Under the pieces are notes generated by a model that was not told the origin of the DNA, did not search any database, and worked only from the letters and a program-made list of their open reading frames with translations. From CAVSWN01 sp046728115 (lineage in GTDB: Bacteria > Acidobacteriota > Vicinamibacteria > Vicinamibacterales > CAVVIG01), in NCBI GenBank assembly GCA_046728115.1, contig JBKPDW010000142.1, positions 1-27,232 on the forward strand: 27,232 nucleotides of DNA. The letters are read 5' to 3'. This document shows positions 1 to 7,951 of the stretch, one piece after another. The position numbers and the translations under genes were made by a program. Numbering within the stretch: the stretch's first letter is position 1; each line of letters begins with the position of its first letter.

Positions 1-269
1 ATGTTGATCAGAACCGCCACCCACGGCTGCAGATCTCCGTACCTGACCATCACGCGCGTCACCCAGTAGAGCGTGCCCGTGAAATACACGGCGCCGGTGA
101 CAAGGCCGAGCATAATGGCACGCGACGGGCTCATCAGCGCCACCAGCAACGGCATCAACGCGATCCACGCGACCGCCGGATGCCCGAATTTTGGAAAGCT
201 GAGCGCGAGGAGTAGACCGGAGAATGCGGCGAGCCCGACGTCAGAGCTGCGCGTCAGCGAGTGACCCAG
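1..269 (-). CDS. lnt: Apolipoprotein N-acyltransferase, N-terminal part (truncated by window edge)
   Basis: The minus-strand reading frame from about 269 down to 1 encodes the N-terminal membrane part of Lnt, the inner-membrane enzyme that adds the third acyl chain to lipoproteins. The visible part has a first hydrophobic helix, the LSFPKFGHP turn, the WIALMPLLVAL segment, and the FTGTLYWVTRVM stretch, all at the places expected in Lnt. The nitrilase-like catalytic domain lies beyond the left edge. It overlaps the end of the SPOR-domain gene. The start is unclear: between the in-frame TGA upstream and the conserved region there is no ATG, GTG or TTG. I placed the start at a CTG (269-267), 11 nt after a GAGGAG sequence; another CTG lies at 257, and the first canonical codon (TTG at 158) would remove the first helix. 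The family assignment is good; the start is a guess. Confidence 0.8.
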   Translation of the reverse strand, partial: MGHSLTRSSDVGLAAFSGLLLALSFPKFGHPAVAWIALMPLLVALMSPSRAIMLGLVTGAVYFTGTLYWVTRVMVRYGDLQPWVAVLIN

Positions 270-994
270 GGGTTGAACTGCTCCTCTTTCTTGAGCTTTG
301 CCGCGACCGACTCCGCCTCACGGCGCGTCGGGAACTTCCCCACGCGTACGCGAAAGATCGTCGGCGTGGCGCCGGACGGCACCATGACGTACGCGGCGTA
401 GCCCTTGGAACTCAGCCGCTTGGCGATCGCCTCGGCGTCGGCCCGCACGTTCACTGCGGCGATCTGCACGGCGTAACCCGGCCCCGACGGCTCCGGCGCT
501 GTGGATGCGGCTGGTTCGGATGCGGCCGCCGACGGCGGTGGCGCCGCAGCCGGTTTCGAGGCCGTCGCCGCGGTGTTGGGTGCGGGCGCCGCAGCTGCTG
601 CCTTCGCGGACGACGGCGTCGTTCGCTCCGGCGGGGATGGCCGTTTCTCTGACGAAGCCTTCAGCTGTTCCGGTGCGGGTCTCTGGGCCTCGAGCCGCTT
701 GAAGTAGCTGAGATCGTCAACAGGCGGCGGCGGTGCAGCTGCACGCGGATCCGATCCTGCCGGCGTTGTTGTGGCGGCTGCAGGGCGCGGCGCCGGCTCC
801 GGCGTCGTCTCCGCGACGGGGTTGACAGGCGCGTTGTCGGCAACCGCGCCGCGCTCCGCGCGCACTCCGCGGCCCACGAGCACGCCACAGAGAAAAATTA
901 CGACCGAGACGACCGTGGCAGCCATGAAGAGGAAGACGAGCTGCTTCCCATTCAGCTGGATCTCGTGAAAGCCGTCGTCCTGAGCTGCGGCCAC
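254..994 (-). CDS. SPOR-domain membrane protein (FtsN/DedD-like layout)
   Basis: A 246-residue bitopic inner-membrane protein. Residues 1-17 are a short cytoplasmic tail, 18-41 form one membrane helix, about 50-170 are a Pro/Ala-rich low-complexity periplasmic linker, and 171-246 form a SPOR domain beginning with YAVQIAA and including FRVRVGKF. SPOR domains bind glycan strands lacking stem peptides at the division septum, so a role in septal peptidoglycan or envelope maintenance is likely; this is inferred from the family. The start is GTG at 994, where the frame reads directly into the amphipathic N-terminus. The gene sits 21 bp after the TPR gene and overlaps the start of lnt, so the three probably share transcription. 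A possible private promoter lies at 1005-1013. No catalytic domain is present. Confidence 0.85.
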   Translation of the reverse strand: MAAAQDDGFHEIQLNGKQLVFLFMAATVVSVVIFLCGVLVGRGVRAERGAVADNAPVNPVAETTPEPAPRPAAATTTPAGSDPRAAAPPPPVDDLSYFKRLEAQRPAPEQLKASSEKRPSPPERTTPSSAKAAAAAPAPNTAATASKPAAAPPPSAAASEPAASTAPEPSGPGYAVQIAAVNVRADAEAIAKRLSSKGYAAYVMVPSGATPTIFRVRVGKFPTRREAESVAAKLKKEEQFNPWVTR

Positions 995-1004
995 AACTGC
1001 CGTG

Positions 1005-1013
1005 ATTCTAGCA
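1005..1013 (-). promoter_or_regulatory. Candidate extended -10 element (TGCTAGAAT)
   Basis: On the minus strand the gap between the TPR and SPOR genes reads TGCTAGAAT, a TGn plus a 5/6 match to TATAAT. It ends 10 nt before the GTG start of the SPOR gene, so transcription would begin only about 3-5 nt before the codon. No Shine-Dalgarno sequence lies between. No convincing -35 was found. It may be chance. Confidence 0.3.
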
Positions 1014-1015
1014 CG

Positions 1016-2629
1016 TTAGCGTCCGTTGATCCGCGCCAGCAGCGACATCGCTTCCTCTGATGCCGGATCGACGGCCAGCGCGCGCTCGGCTTCCGATCGT
1101 GCCGCGACGAGATCGTTCGACTGACGGTAGGCTTCGCCAAGCACCGCATGTGCAGCGCCGCTTTCCTCGCTCCACAGCGAGATCTTCAACGCATCGATGG
1201 CGTCGTGGAGTCGGCCGTTGCGCAGATGAATGCGTCCGAGGAGGAGGTGGGCCTCGGCAAGATATGGTGACAGATACAGCGCGCGATCGAGTGCCACGAC
1301 CGCCTCGCGGTCGTTCTCCTGCTGGTACAGTCGGCGGCCGCGCTCGAGTTCGAACCGCGCGAGATCTTCCTGATCGCGCTGCCCGGTGGCCGCCAGGCGG
1401 CTTTGAATCTGCTGCGCTCGCGGCAACTCGACTTCGGGCTTGATGCGTTCGAGTCCCTTCTTCACGCCATCGACACCGTTGATAACTGGCTTTCGCCGGT
1501 CGACGGCCTCGTACTCCGCCGACAGCCGGCGCGCCAGCTCGCGCTCGCGCGCGGCTTCCGGTTGATTGCCCGCCGCAGCCAGGGCGGTGCCGAGGACGAA
1601 GTGAGCGTCGGCGTCGGCGCGATTGCGGCGTACGGCCTCCCGTAACCAGAAGATGGCGGCCGGCGCATCGCGGCCCATCCAGTAGGCGTAACCGAGATTG
1701 AACAGGTAGTCCGCATCGCCCGGGTCTGCCTCGGCGGCTTTGTTGAAGTAGTACGCTGCCGTGCCGCTCTCCGGCGTCACGAGGCGACGCATCTGCACGA
1801 CACCCAGGTTGTTGAGAGCCGCGGCCGTCGGCTTCGCGTCCGCGAGCGTCTTGAACGATTGAAACGCATCGACGAGCTTGCCGAGATCGAGTTCGGAAAG
1901 CCCCGCAAGGAACCGGGCTCGGCGCGCGTAAGGCGACCCGGCGGCGACGGCTGTAACTGCGGCAAGCGCGCGCTCGTGGTCGCCCTGCTCCGCGTAGACA
2001 TCCCACAACGCAAGCCGCGCGCGGTCGAAGCCGGGCTGCAGCTTCAACGCCGTGTTGAGATAGCTGGTTGCCGTCTCAGGCGTTTCCGCGAGCAGTCCCT
2101 TGATGAAGTTCTCGAACACGGCCACGGGTGGACGTTGACGCTGAAGGTCGTCCGATGGCATCGTCGACGTCGGCGCAATCCGCCGGGCGATGCGCTCGAA
2201 GGTCGCAAACAGTTCAGGCAGCGGACCACGCTCGGTCACATTTGCCGCAACCCGTCCCGTGTCGAGGGCGATCGACCGCGCATGGGCAACGAGATCGTCG
2301 TTCTCAAGATGCAGCGTACCGACCACAACCTGCGCGGCGCCAACGAGCTGGCCGATGCGAATGATGGTGGCATCGGTAAGCGCCGCGGCCGGCGGGACCT
2401 GCAGACGTTCGAACGCCTGCTTTCGCTCTTCACGCGTGATCGCGCTGCCGCCGAGCGCGTTCAGATCGTCGGTCAGGACCACCGCAGCGGCCTCACCCAG
2501 CCAGAAGATGCGGGCGTCGCGAGACACATTGTCGAACGGCATGACGAGGACGCCCGTCTGCGCCTGCGCCACGGCGCCGAACGACAACATCGAGACGACA
2601 AGCTCACATAGAAGGCAGAGCCGAGCCAC
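1016..2629 (-). CDS. Secreted tetratricopeptide-repeat protein with TolB/FlgO-like N-terminal domain
   Basis: Protein of 537 residues. The start chosen is the GTG at 2629, which overlaps the upstream gene's TAG by one base and opens directly into a signal peptide (charged VAR start, hydrophobic core, AVAQAQ cleavage region at about 18-24). Mature residues 25-150 look like the TolB_N/FlgO-type alpha/beta domain (VLVMPFDNV, FWLGEAAAVVLTDDL, GAAQVVVGTL). From about 170 to 537 there are repeated helix pairs typical of TPRs, such as AALNNLGVVQ, YLFNLGYAYW, AHFVLGTAL and AHAVLGEAYR. A longer in-frame reading upstream merely runs through the V4R-like gene in another frame. The likely role is a periplasmic or envelope scaffold in a complex; no enzyme motif is visible. 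Translational coupling with the upstream gene is suggested by the overlap. Confidence 0.8.
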   Translation of the reverse strand: MARLCLLCELVVSMLSFGAVAQAQTGVLVMPFDNVSRDARIFWLGEAAAVVLTDDLNALGGSAITREERKQAFERLQVPPAAALTDATIIRIGQLVGAAQVVVGTLHLENDDLVAHARSIALDTGRVAANVTERGPLPELFATFERIARRIAPTSTMPSDDLQRQRPPVAVFENFIKGLLAETPETATSYLNTALKLQPGFDRARLALWDVYAEQGDHERALAAVTAVAAGSPYARRARFLAGLSELDLGKLVDAFQSFKTLADAKPTAAALNNLGVVQMRRLVTPESGTAAYYFNKAAEADPGDADYLFNLGYAYWMGRDAPAAIFWLREAVRRNRADADAHFVLGTALAAAGNQPEAARERELARRLSAEYEAVDRRKPVINGVDGVKKGLERIKPEVELPRAQQIQSRLAATGQRDQEDLARFELERGRRLYQQENDREAVVALDRALYLSPYLAEAHLLLGRIHLRNGRLHDAIDALKISLWSEESGAAHAVLGEAYRQSNDLVAARSEAERALAVDPASEEAMSLLARINGR

Positions 2630-3216
2630 TAGCTGTCTCGGACGCTGGCGCCGGCCAGCGCGACATGAAACATGCATGCGGACTCGCCGGTGCCCCGACA
2701 GGCGATCATTGCCACGTGCGCCTCGATGTTGAACAGCGTCAACAACCGCGTGAACGCGGCCGCGTAGAAACCGCACAACGGCTGAGGCACCGGTTCCCGC
2801 ACCACGCAGAAGATCGAGGCGTGCAAATCGACCGTGGCCATGCCGTTCCGGAGCGTTGCGATGGCCCGGCTGTCCCGGTTGCTGCTGCGCACGAGTTGAC
2901 CCGCCATTCGGAGCAGCATGCGGCACCGCAGCCAGCGAGGTGCCAGCTTGATCGCCCTTCGCCGCACGCTCGAAAGCGATTCGACGGTCCACTCCGCGGC
3001 GTATTCACCGGCGCGCTCCATGATCGTTTGGTACACCTCGCCTTCCTGCCGCAGGAAGCTGAGCACCGCGTATAACGGCGCGAGTCCGATCGTTCCGTCT
3101 CGGAGTCCGGTGACACTCAACCAGTTTTCGTAGAACGACAGACGGTCAGGCAGGACGTCGGCGATGGCCTGGTGCAAGCTGGCCACGAGCACCCGTCCGA
3201 TACGGGTGTCCCTCAT
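2629..3216 (-). CDS. Uncharacterised protein with V4R-like C-terminal motif
   Basis: A 195-residue soluble protein starting at the ATG at 3216. I do not recognise it firmly. The C-terminal third reads like the end of a V4R (4-vinyl reductase-type) small-molecule-binding domain: an LCGFY segment, a beta strand, and then a Cys-x3-Gly-x3-Cys-x-Phe pattern (CRGTGESACMF). The N-terminal half is helical with a FYENWL motif and a YAVLSFLRQEG segment. Three cysteines in the C-terminal half could bind a ligand or metal, by analogy with V4R domains. Its TAG overlaps the GTG of the TPR gene, so the two are translated together. It is divergent from mobA with only 16 bp between the starts. A sensor or scaffold role is speculation. 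The gene itself is well supported by the overlap and frame. Confidence 0.65.
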   Translation of the reverse strand: MRDTRIGRVLVASLHQAIADVLPDRLSFYENWLSVTGLRDGTIGLAPLYAVLSFLRQEGEVYQTIMERAGEYAAEWTVESLSSVRRRAIKLAPRWLRCRMLLRMAGQLVRSSNRDSRAIATLRNGMATVDLHASIFCVVREPVPQPLCGFYAAAFTRLLTLFNIEAHVAMIACRGTGESACMFHVALAGASVRDS

Positions 3217-3217
3217 C

Positions 3218-3228
3218 GATGTAACATC
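3218..3228. promoter_or_regulatory. Short palindrome in the 16-bp divergent gap
   Basis: GATGTAACATC is a near-perfect 5+5 palindrome around one base. It fills most of the 16 bp between the divergent starts at 3216 and 3233. It contains TAACAT, a 4/6 match to a -10 box, ending 5 nt before the mobA ATG. It could be a small operator or a -10 region for a leaderless mobA transcript; chance is also possible. Confidence 0.25.
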
Positions 3229-3232
3229 ATGA

Positions 3233-3826
3233 ATGATGGCATCTGCGGCCATACTCGCGGGGGGTCTGGCGACCCGGTTCGGCGGCCGTGACAAAGGCGC
3301 CCTGGTCGTCGGCGGCCGAACGATTCGAGATCGGCAGATTGAGACATTATCCGCCGTCATCGACGATCTGATGATCGTGGGCGGCGACACGTCGGCCGCC
3401 CAGCTCGCCGTTCGACCGGTCGCCGACATCATGGCGGGATCCGGCCCGATGGGCGGCGTGCACGCGGCCCTGATGGCTGCCCGGCACGATACGGTGTTCG
3501 TGATCGCGTGCGATATGCCCCACGTCACCGTTCCGCTGCTCACGTACTTGCTCGATTTGTCGCCAAATGCCGATCTCGTCATCCCGCGGACCGAACAGGG
3601 CTATCATCCGTTGTGCGCTGTCTATACCCGCGCGTGCCTCCAGCCGCTCGCTGAGCGGCTGGCGCGCCGCGAACTGAAGATGGCCGGTCTCATCAGCGAT
3701 GTGCGGGTTCGGGTCGTGACGTCTGAAGAACTGGACCGGTTCGGCGATCGCCAGCAGCTGCTCGCCAACGTCAATACGCCGGCTGAATACGCAGGCCTCG
3801 AGGCGCTCCAAGGTCACAAACGTTAA
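3233..3826 (+). CDS. mobA: Molybdenum cofactor guanylyltransferase (MobA-like)
   Basis: A 197-residue single-domain nucleotidyltransferase that transfers GMP from GTP to molybdopterin to give the bis-guanine-dinucleotide cofactor. The N-terminal signature LAGGLATRFGGRDKG (residues 9-23) is the nucleotide-binding loop. GPMGG (about 71-75) matches the family's GP-(L/M)-x-G loop, ACDMPHV (92-98) holds the metal-binding Asp, and NVNTPAE (about 179-185) is the C-terminal signature. Length matches the family (about 190-210). Two adjacent ATGs (3233 and 3236) are possible starts. No other Moco gene is nearby, so the assignment rests on sequence. A MobA-like transferase with another sugar or cofactor substrate (the MocA/MobA superfamily) is the main alternative. 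Confidence 0.85.
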   Translation: MMASAAILAGGLATRFGGRDKGALVVGGRTIRDRQIETLSAVIDDLMIVGGDTSAAQLAVRPVADIMAGSGPMGGVHAALMAARHDTVFVIACDMPHVTVPLLTYLLDLSPNADLVIPRTEQGYHPLCAVYTRACLQPLAERLARRELKMAGLISDVRVRVVTSEELDRFGDRQQLLANVNTPAEYAGLEALQGHKR

Positions 3827-3840
3827 TCGTATCACCGGTT

Positions 3841-3861
3841 CGGCGACACAATCGGTCGCCG
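3841..3861. other. Small inverted repeat in the mobA-argS gap
   Basis: CGGCGAC and GTCGCCG form a 7-bp GC-rich stem with a 7-nt loop in the 57-bp space between mobA and argS. No T-run follows, so it is a poor intrinsic terminator. It could be a 3' stabilising hairpin or chance in GC-rich DNA. Confidence 0.25.
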
Positions 3862-3883
3862 CCATACGGACAACGACACGTCC

Positions 3884-5872
3884 ATGCTGTTGCCTGTTCA
3901 ACAACACGTCCACGACGCCGCCGCAGCCGCGATCCGTGCCCAATTCGGCTTGGGTGACGTGCCGCCGTTCACTATCGAAGTGCCCCCCTCCCGCTCGCTG
4001 GGCGATCTGGCCGTGCCGGTGGCATTTCAACTCGCGCGCACGCTGCGCAAGGCGCCGCGCGCCATCGCATCGGAGCTCGCGGGCGCGATTGGGCAGATTC
4101 CCGGCACCGTCCGCCTGGTCGCGGCCGGCAGCGGCTATCTGAACGTGTACCTGGATCGCCGCGTATTCCTCGTCCCGCGCGTGCGCGGACAGGTCCGACC
4201 GGAGATCGTTGCGACCGAAAAAACGATCGTCGAACACACGGCGATCAACCCGAACAAGGCAGCACACATCGGCCATCTGCGCAACGCCACGCTTGGCGAC
4301 ACCTTGGTCCGCGTCCTGCGGTTCCGGGGGACGCCGGTTGAAGTTCAGAACTACATCGACGATCTTGGCGTGCAGGTGGCGGACATCATCGTCGGCTTCC
4401 GCCAGCTGGAGCACGCGACGCTCGACGACGTCCGGCGCATCGCCGACACGACACGGTTCGACTACTACTGCTGGGACCTGTACTCGCGCGTCACGGAATG
4501 GTACGAGCAGGATGCTGCTCGCCTGCAGATCAGGGCGGCCGCGCTCCACGAGCTCGAGCACGGCGGCAACGACACTGCGGCAATCGGGGCGTTCATCGTC
4601 GATCGAATCGTCCACGCGCATCTGGCGACGATGGCGCGCTTGAACATCTCGTACGATCTGCTGACCTACGAAGGCGACATCCTGCGGCTCGAGTTCTGGG
4701 CGCACGCATTCGAGATCCTGAAGGCGCAGGGCGCGGTGTTCAGGCAGACGGAAGGCAAGCTCGCCGGTTGCTGGGTCATGGCGATCGAGGACGCATCGCC
4801 GTCGGACTCCGAAGCGTCCGATGCCGACGAGTCGCGCGAGAAAGTGATCGTGCGTTCGAATGGCGTCGTGACGTACATTGGAAAGGATCTGGCCAATCAG
4901 TTCTGGAAGCTGGGCCTCCTCGGCCGCGACTTCAACTACCGCCAGTTCGGCGTGCAGACCGATGGCCGCCCGCTGTGGTCCACGACGTCCGGGCTGGATC
5001 GAGCCGATCGGCCGTCGTTCGGACACGCGGTTCGCATCTACAACGTCATCGATTCACGGCAGATGTACCTCCAAGCACTGCTCAGGCAAGCGCTCCGGAC
5101 GCTCGGACATGCGACGGAGGCCGGCAATTCGATCCACCTCTCGTACGAAATGGTTGCTTTGTCGCATGCAACGGCGAGAGAACTTGGATACGTCATCCCG
5201 CCGGACAGCGACCAAGCTGCGAAACCGTTCGTGGAGGTGTCGGGACGAAAAGGGCTCGGCGTCAAGATCGACGACTTGCTTGATCTGCTGATCGCGAAGG
5301 CGAGCGCCGAGGTCGCGAAGCGAAACCCCGAGTTTTCGCAAGCCGAATGTCGTCGCGTCGGCGCACAGATCGCCGTCGGAGCCATTCGGTACTTCATGCT
5401 GAAGTTTTCGCGCGGCAAGCTGATCGTGTTCGACATCGAGGAAGCGCTGAGCTTCGAGGGCGAGACCGGGCCGTATCTGCAATACGCCGTCGTTCGCGCC
5501 AACAACATCTTCAACAAGTTGCAGGAACGCGAAGGTCTCTCGGAGGCGGACGTTCTGGGCGGACTCGACACGCTGGCCGACGAGGAGTTGGCCAACGATG
5601 AAAACGAACATACGCTGTGGGCCGTCGTCTTCGAGGCGTCACGGCTGGACGAAATCGTCGAGCAGGTCATCCGGTCGCTGGAGTTCTCGATTCTGGCCAA
5701 ATATGCGTTCGGGCTGGCACAACGCTTCAATGCGTTCTACCATCGCTATCCGATCCTGAACGAGGCGGAGCCCGCTCGAAAGCAGTGGCGCGCGGCTGGC
5801 GTGGTCTACGTGCGCGCACAACTGACTCGGGCGCTCGATCTGATGGGAATCGAAGTTCCCGTACGGATGTAG
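3884..5872 (+). CDS. argS: Arginyl-tRNA synthetase
   Basis: Class I aminoacyl-tRNA synthetase that charges tRNA-Arg. The order of parts is standard: Arg-specific N-terminal domain (about 1-95), Rossmann catalytic core with NPNKAAHIGHLRN (HIGH at 128-131), the YIDDLG segment (157-162), the degenerate second signature SGRKGLGVKIDDLLD (453-467) in place of KMSKS as in most ArgRS, and a C-terminal all-helical DALR anticodon-binding domain (about 525-662) containing YLQYAVVRANNI. At 662 residues it is longer than the usual 550-600. Some of the extra length is a helical stretch after the HIGH region and an acidic low-complexity segment at about 302-319 (SPSDSEASDADESRE). ATG 3884 begins right before the N-terminal domain. 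The C26-family gene follows after 14 bp. Confidence 0.96.
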   Translation: MLLPVQQHVHDAAAAAIRAQFGLGDVPPFTIEVPPSRSLGDLAVPVAFQLARTLRKAPRAIASELAGAIGQIPGTVRLVAAGSGYLNVYLDRRVFLVPRVRGQVRPEIVATEKTIVEHTAINPNKAAHIGHLRNATLGDTLVRVLRFRGTPVEVQNYIDDLGVQVADIIVGFRQLEHATLDDVRRIADTTRFDYYCWDLYSRVTEWYEQDAARLQIRAAALHELEHGGNDTAAIGAFIVDRIVHAHLATMARLNISYDLLTYEGDILRLEFWAHAFEILKAQGAVFRQTEGKLAGCWVMAIEDASPSDSEASDADESREKVIVRSNGVVTYIGKDLANQFWKLGLLGRDFNYRQFGVQTDGRPLWSTTSGLDRADRPSFGHAVRIYNVIDSRQMYLQALLRQALRTLGHATEAGNSIHLSYEMVALSHATARELGYVIPPDSDQAAKPFVEVSGRKGLGVKIDDLLDLLIAKASAEVAKRNPEFSQAECRRVGAQIAVGAIRYFMLKFSRGKLIVFDIEEALSFEGETGPYLQYAVVRANNIFNKLQEREGLSEADVLGGLDTLADEELANDENEHTLWAVVFEASRLDEIVEQVIRSLEFSILAKYAFGLAQRFNAFYHRYPILNEAEPARKQWRAAGVVYVRAQLTRALDLMGIEVPVRM

Positions 5873-5886
5873 AACCGGAACGAGAT

Positions 5887-6582
5887 ATGCCAGTCATCGG
5901 CATCACGGCCTGTCACAAGCTGGAAGACTACCGCCAATCGATCCTGCATGTCGCAGGCGAACCGCGGATCCTCGATGCGTCCATGTCGATCGAAGCTGCG
6001 CTGACGAGCATCGACGGCCTGCTGCTCACCGGCGGCGACGATGTGTCGCCGGCTCGGTACGGCGAGCCCCCGCATCACTCGGTGATCGGTGCGGAGCCTG
6101 GCCGCGACGAGTTCGAAATCGGCCTGGTCAAGGCCGCTCGCGAGCGCCGCCTGCCAATCTTCGCGATTTGTCGGGGCATCCAGGTCTTGAACGTCGCGTG
6201 CGGCGGCACGCTCGTGCAGGACATTCCGTCTCAGGTGAACGGCGCACTCGCGCACAACCTCGAGGTCCCTCCCAATCAGCCATACTCACTGGCGCACGAG
6301 GTGTGGCTCGAAAAAGATTCGCTTCTCTCGCAGCTCATGCGCGAGCGGCTGGCCGATGCCGACTCCTGCGAAGTGAACAGCCGTCATCACCAGGCCGTGA
6401 AAACCGTTGCGCGCGGTTTCCGGGTGTCGGCCACGGCGCCGGACGGCGTCATCGAAGCGATTGAGGATCCCGCGCCGCCATTCTGCCTCGGGGTCCAGTG
6501 GCATCCGGAGAATTTCTTCCGCACGGGCGAATTCCGACCGCTGTTCGAAGGATTCGTGGACGCTGCTGGCTCGCGAGTCTGA
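5887..6582 (+). CDS. Gamma-glutamyl-gamma-aminobutyrate hydrolase family (peptidase C26) protein
   Basis: A 231-residue class I glutamine-amidotransferase-fold hydrolase. The catalytic nucleophile is Cys95 in AICRGIQVLN, and the His/Glu pair is in VQWHPE (His206, Glu208). The LLLTGGDDVSPARYGE segment (about 46-60) is the family's oxyanion/substrate loop, and NSRHHQAVK (about 164-172) is another C26 signature. The family includes PuuD, which hydrolyses gamma-glutamyl-GABA in putrescine breakdown, and related enzymes on other gamma-glutamyl amides; no putrescine genes are nearby, so the substrate is unknown. The ATG at 5887 follows a GGAACGAG sequence, 14 bp after argS, so co-transcription with argS is likely. 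Its end faces the RNA methyltransferase gene with a 21-bp gap. Confidence 0.88.
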   Translation: MPVIGITACHKLEDYRQSILHVAGEPRILDASMSIEAALTSIDGLLLTGGDDVSPARYGEPPHHSVIGAEPGRDEFEIGLVKAARERRLPIFAICRGIQVLNVACGGTLVQDIPSQVNGALAHNLEVPPNQPYSLAHEVWLEKDSLLSQLMRERLADADSCEVNSRHHQAVKTVARGFRVSATAPDGVIEAIEDPAPPFCLGVQWHPENFFRTGEFRPLFEGFVDAAGSRV

Positions 6583-6603
6583 CGCATCCGTCGGGATCGC
6601 GCG

Positions 6604-7869
6604 TCATGATGAGTCAGACCCGGACTCGAAGACCGCGATCGTTTCGACGTGAGGGGTATTCGGAAAGAGATCGAATGCGTGTGCGCTGGCGATCGCGTAG
6701 CCGGCATCGATCAGGCGACGCGCATCGCGGGCGAGCGTCGCGACATCACAGGACACGTAAACCATTCCCGATGGGCGCATTCGGATGACACCAGCCAGCG
6801 CCTCGCGCGACATGCCGGTGCGTGGCGGATCCGCAATGACGGTCGGCGCCATGACAGGGGAAGCGCTCGCGACGAAGGCCTCCACGGATTGATGCACCGC
6901 GAGGACCGCTCCATCGACGGCTGCCGCGTTGTGGACCAGATCGGCGGCGGCATGACGGTCCCCCTCGACAGCAGTGACGCGAGCGTTGCGCGCGGCCGCG
7001 GCGCTGAGGGCAATCAGCCCCACGCCTGCGTAGAGGTCGATCGCTTCGCCTCGTTCCGGGACGTGTTCGACGATCCGGGCGACAAATTGCCGCAGGAGAT
7101 GCCGATTTCCCTGGAAAAAGGCACGGACGTGGCGCCGGAGCGCAAATGTTCCGCTGCCGATGGTGAGTCGATCGACAACGTACGGTTCGCCCCGCGATCC
7201 TGAGGTGGAAACCATACCCGTCAGACCTTCGGTGACGGCCAGTCCGTCGAGCGCGCGTGCATCGAGCGGCGAAGCCGCGTCCAGGAACACGGCGCGTTCC
7301 GAAGCATCCAGGTTTTCCGAGAGCTCGATCTCCCGGAGGGAGTCGAACCCAAGCGAGCGAGCCGACGACAACACCCGATCGATCGTGTCGCACGTCGACG
7401 GCAGCAGCTGCCGCGTCGCGCGGGCATCGCATATCGAGTGCGTGCCTTCCCGAAAGAACCCGGCGACGAAGCCGCGCACGTGCAGCCGCGCGCGCATCCG
7501 ATAGCCGTCCTCGGGCGAGGGTACGACCCGAATCGGGACAGGCAACTGAAGCCGCCCAATACGCGCAAACGCATCCGCAACGACCAGGCTCTTGAGCTCG
7601 AGTTGCCGCAGATACGCGATGTGCGCGTACGAACAACCGCCGCAGAGCGGGTCACCGGAACCGCCGCGGCGATCGGGCGACGACTCTTCGATGTCGATCG
7701 CGTCTGCGTACGCGATGTTCTTGCCAACCCGCACGACGCGAGCACGCACGCGCTCGCCGGGAATCGCGCCGGTGACCAGTACGACCTGACCGTCCGCGCG
7801 CGCGATCATGGCGCCTCCGACGGCGGGTTTTTCGATTGTCAGTGAAAGGATTTGGCCTGGTGTGAGCAT
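6604..7869 (-). CDS. TrmA/RlmC/RlmD-family RNA (uracil-5-)-methyltransferase
   Basis: A 421-residue SAM-dependent m5U methyltransferase of rRNA or tRNA. An N-terminal TRAM RNA-binding domain (about 1-60) is followed by a CGGC segment (76-79), a central RNA-binding region, FFQGN (251-255), and the Rossmann SAM domain with DLYAGVGLIALSA (278-290), DPPRTGM (347-353) and YVSCDVATLARD (371-382), where Cys374 is the catalytic nucleophile. A GGAAAG sequence lies 7 nt before the ATG. It is the last gene of the valS-nadC-birA-coaX run. Oddity: the family's iron-sulfur site usually has Cys-x5-Cys-x2-Cys plus a distant Cys; here the first of these is Gly70, leaving Cys76, Cys79 and probably Cys147. The exact RNA target cannot be told from sequence. 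Confidence 0.9.
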   Translation of the reverse strand: MLTPGQILSLTIEKPAVGGAMIARADGQVVLVTGAIPGERVRARVVRVGKNIAYADAIDIEESSPDRRGGSGDPLCGGCSYAHIAYLRQLELKSLVVADAFARIGRLQLPVPIRVVPSPEDGYRMRARLHVRGFVAGFFREGTHSICDARATRQLLPSTCDTIDRVLSSARSLGFDSLREIELSENLDASERAVFLDAASPLDARALDGLAVTEGLTGMVSTSGSRGEPYVVDRLTIGSGTFALRRHVRAFFQGNRHLLRQFVARIVEHVPERGEAIDLYAGVGLIALSAAAARNARVTAVEGDRHAAADLVHNAAAVDGAVLAVHQSVEAFVASASPVMAPTVIADPPRTGMSREALAGVIRMRPSGMVYVSCDVATLARDARRLIDAGYAIASAHAFDLFPNTPHVETIAVFESGSDSS

Positions 7870-7951
7870 GCGCGGGCTTTCCGATGACCTCGTGTCGCTC
7901 GCGTGAACGGCTCGCGCTGCGCTTTGTAGCGCCAGGCGTTCGCCGAGCGGG

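Noticed and set aside
3347..5026. A 559-codon open frame antisense to mobA and argS
   Set aside because: It mirrors GC-rich coding sequence of two genes with clear catalytic motifs. The translation has no recognisable motif and is rich in Arg, His and Val, typical of a shadow frame.
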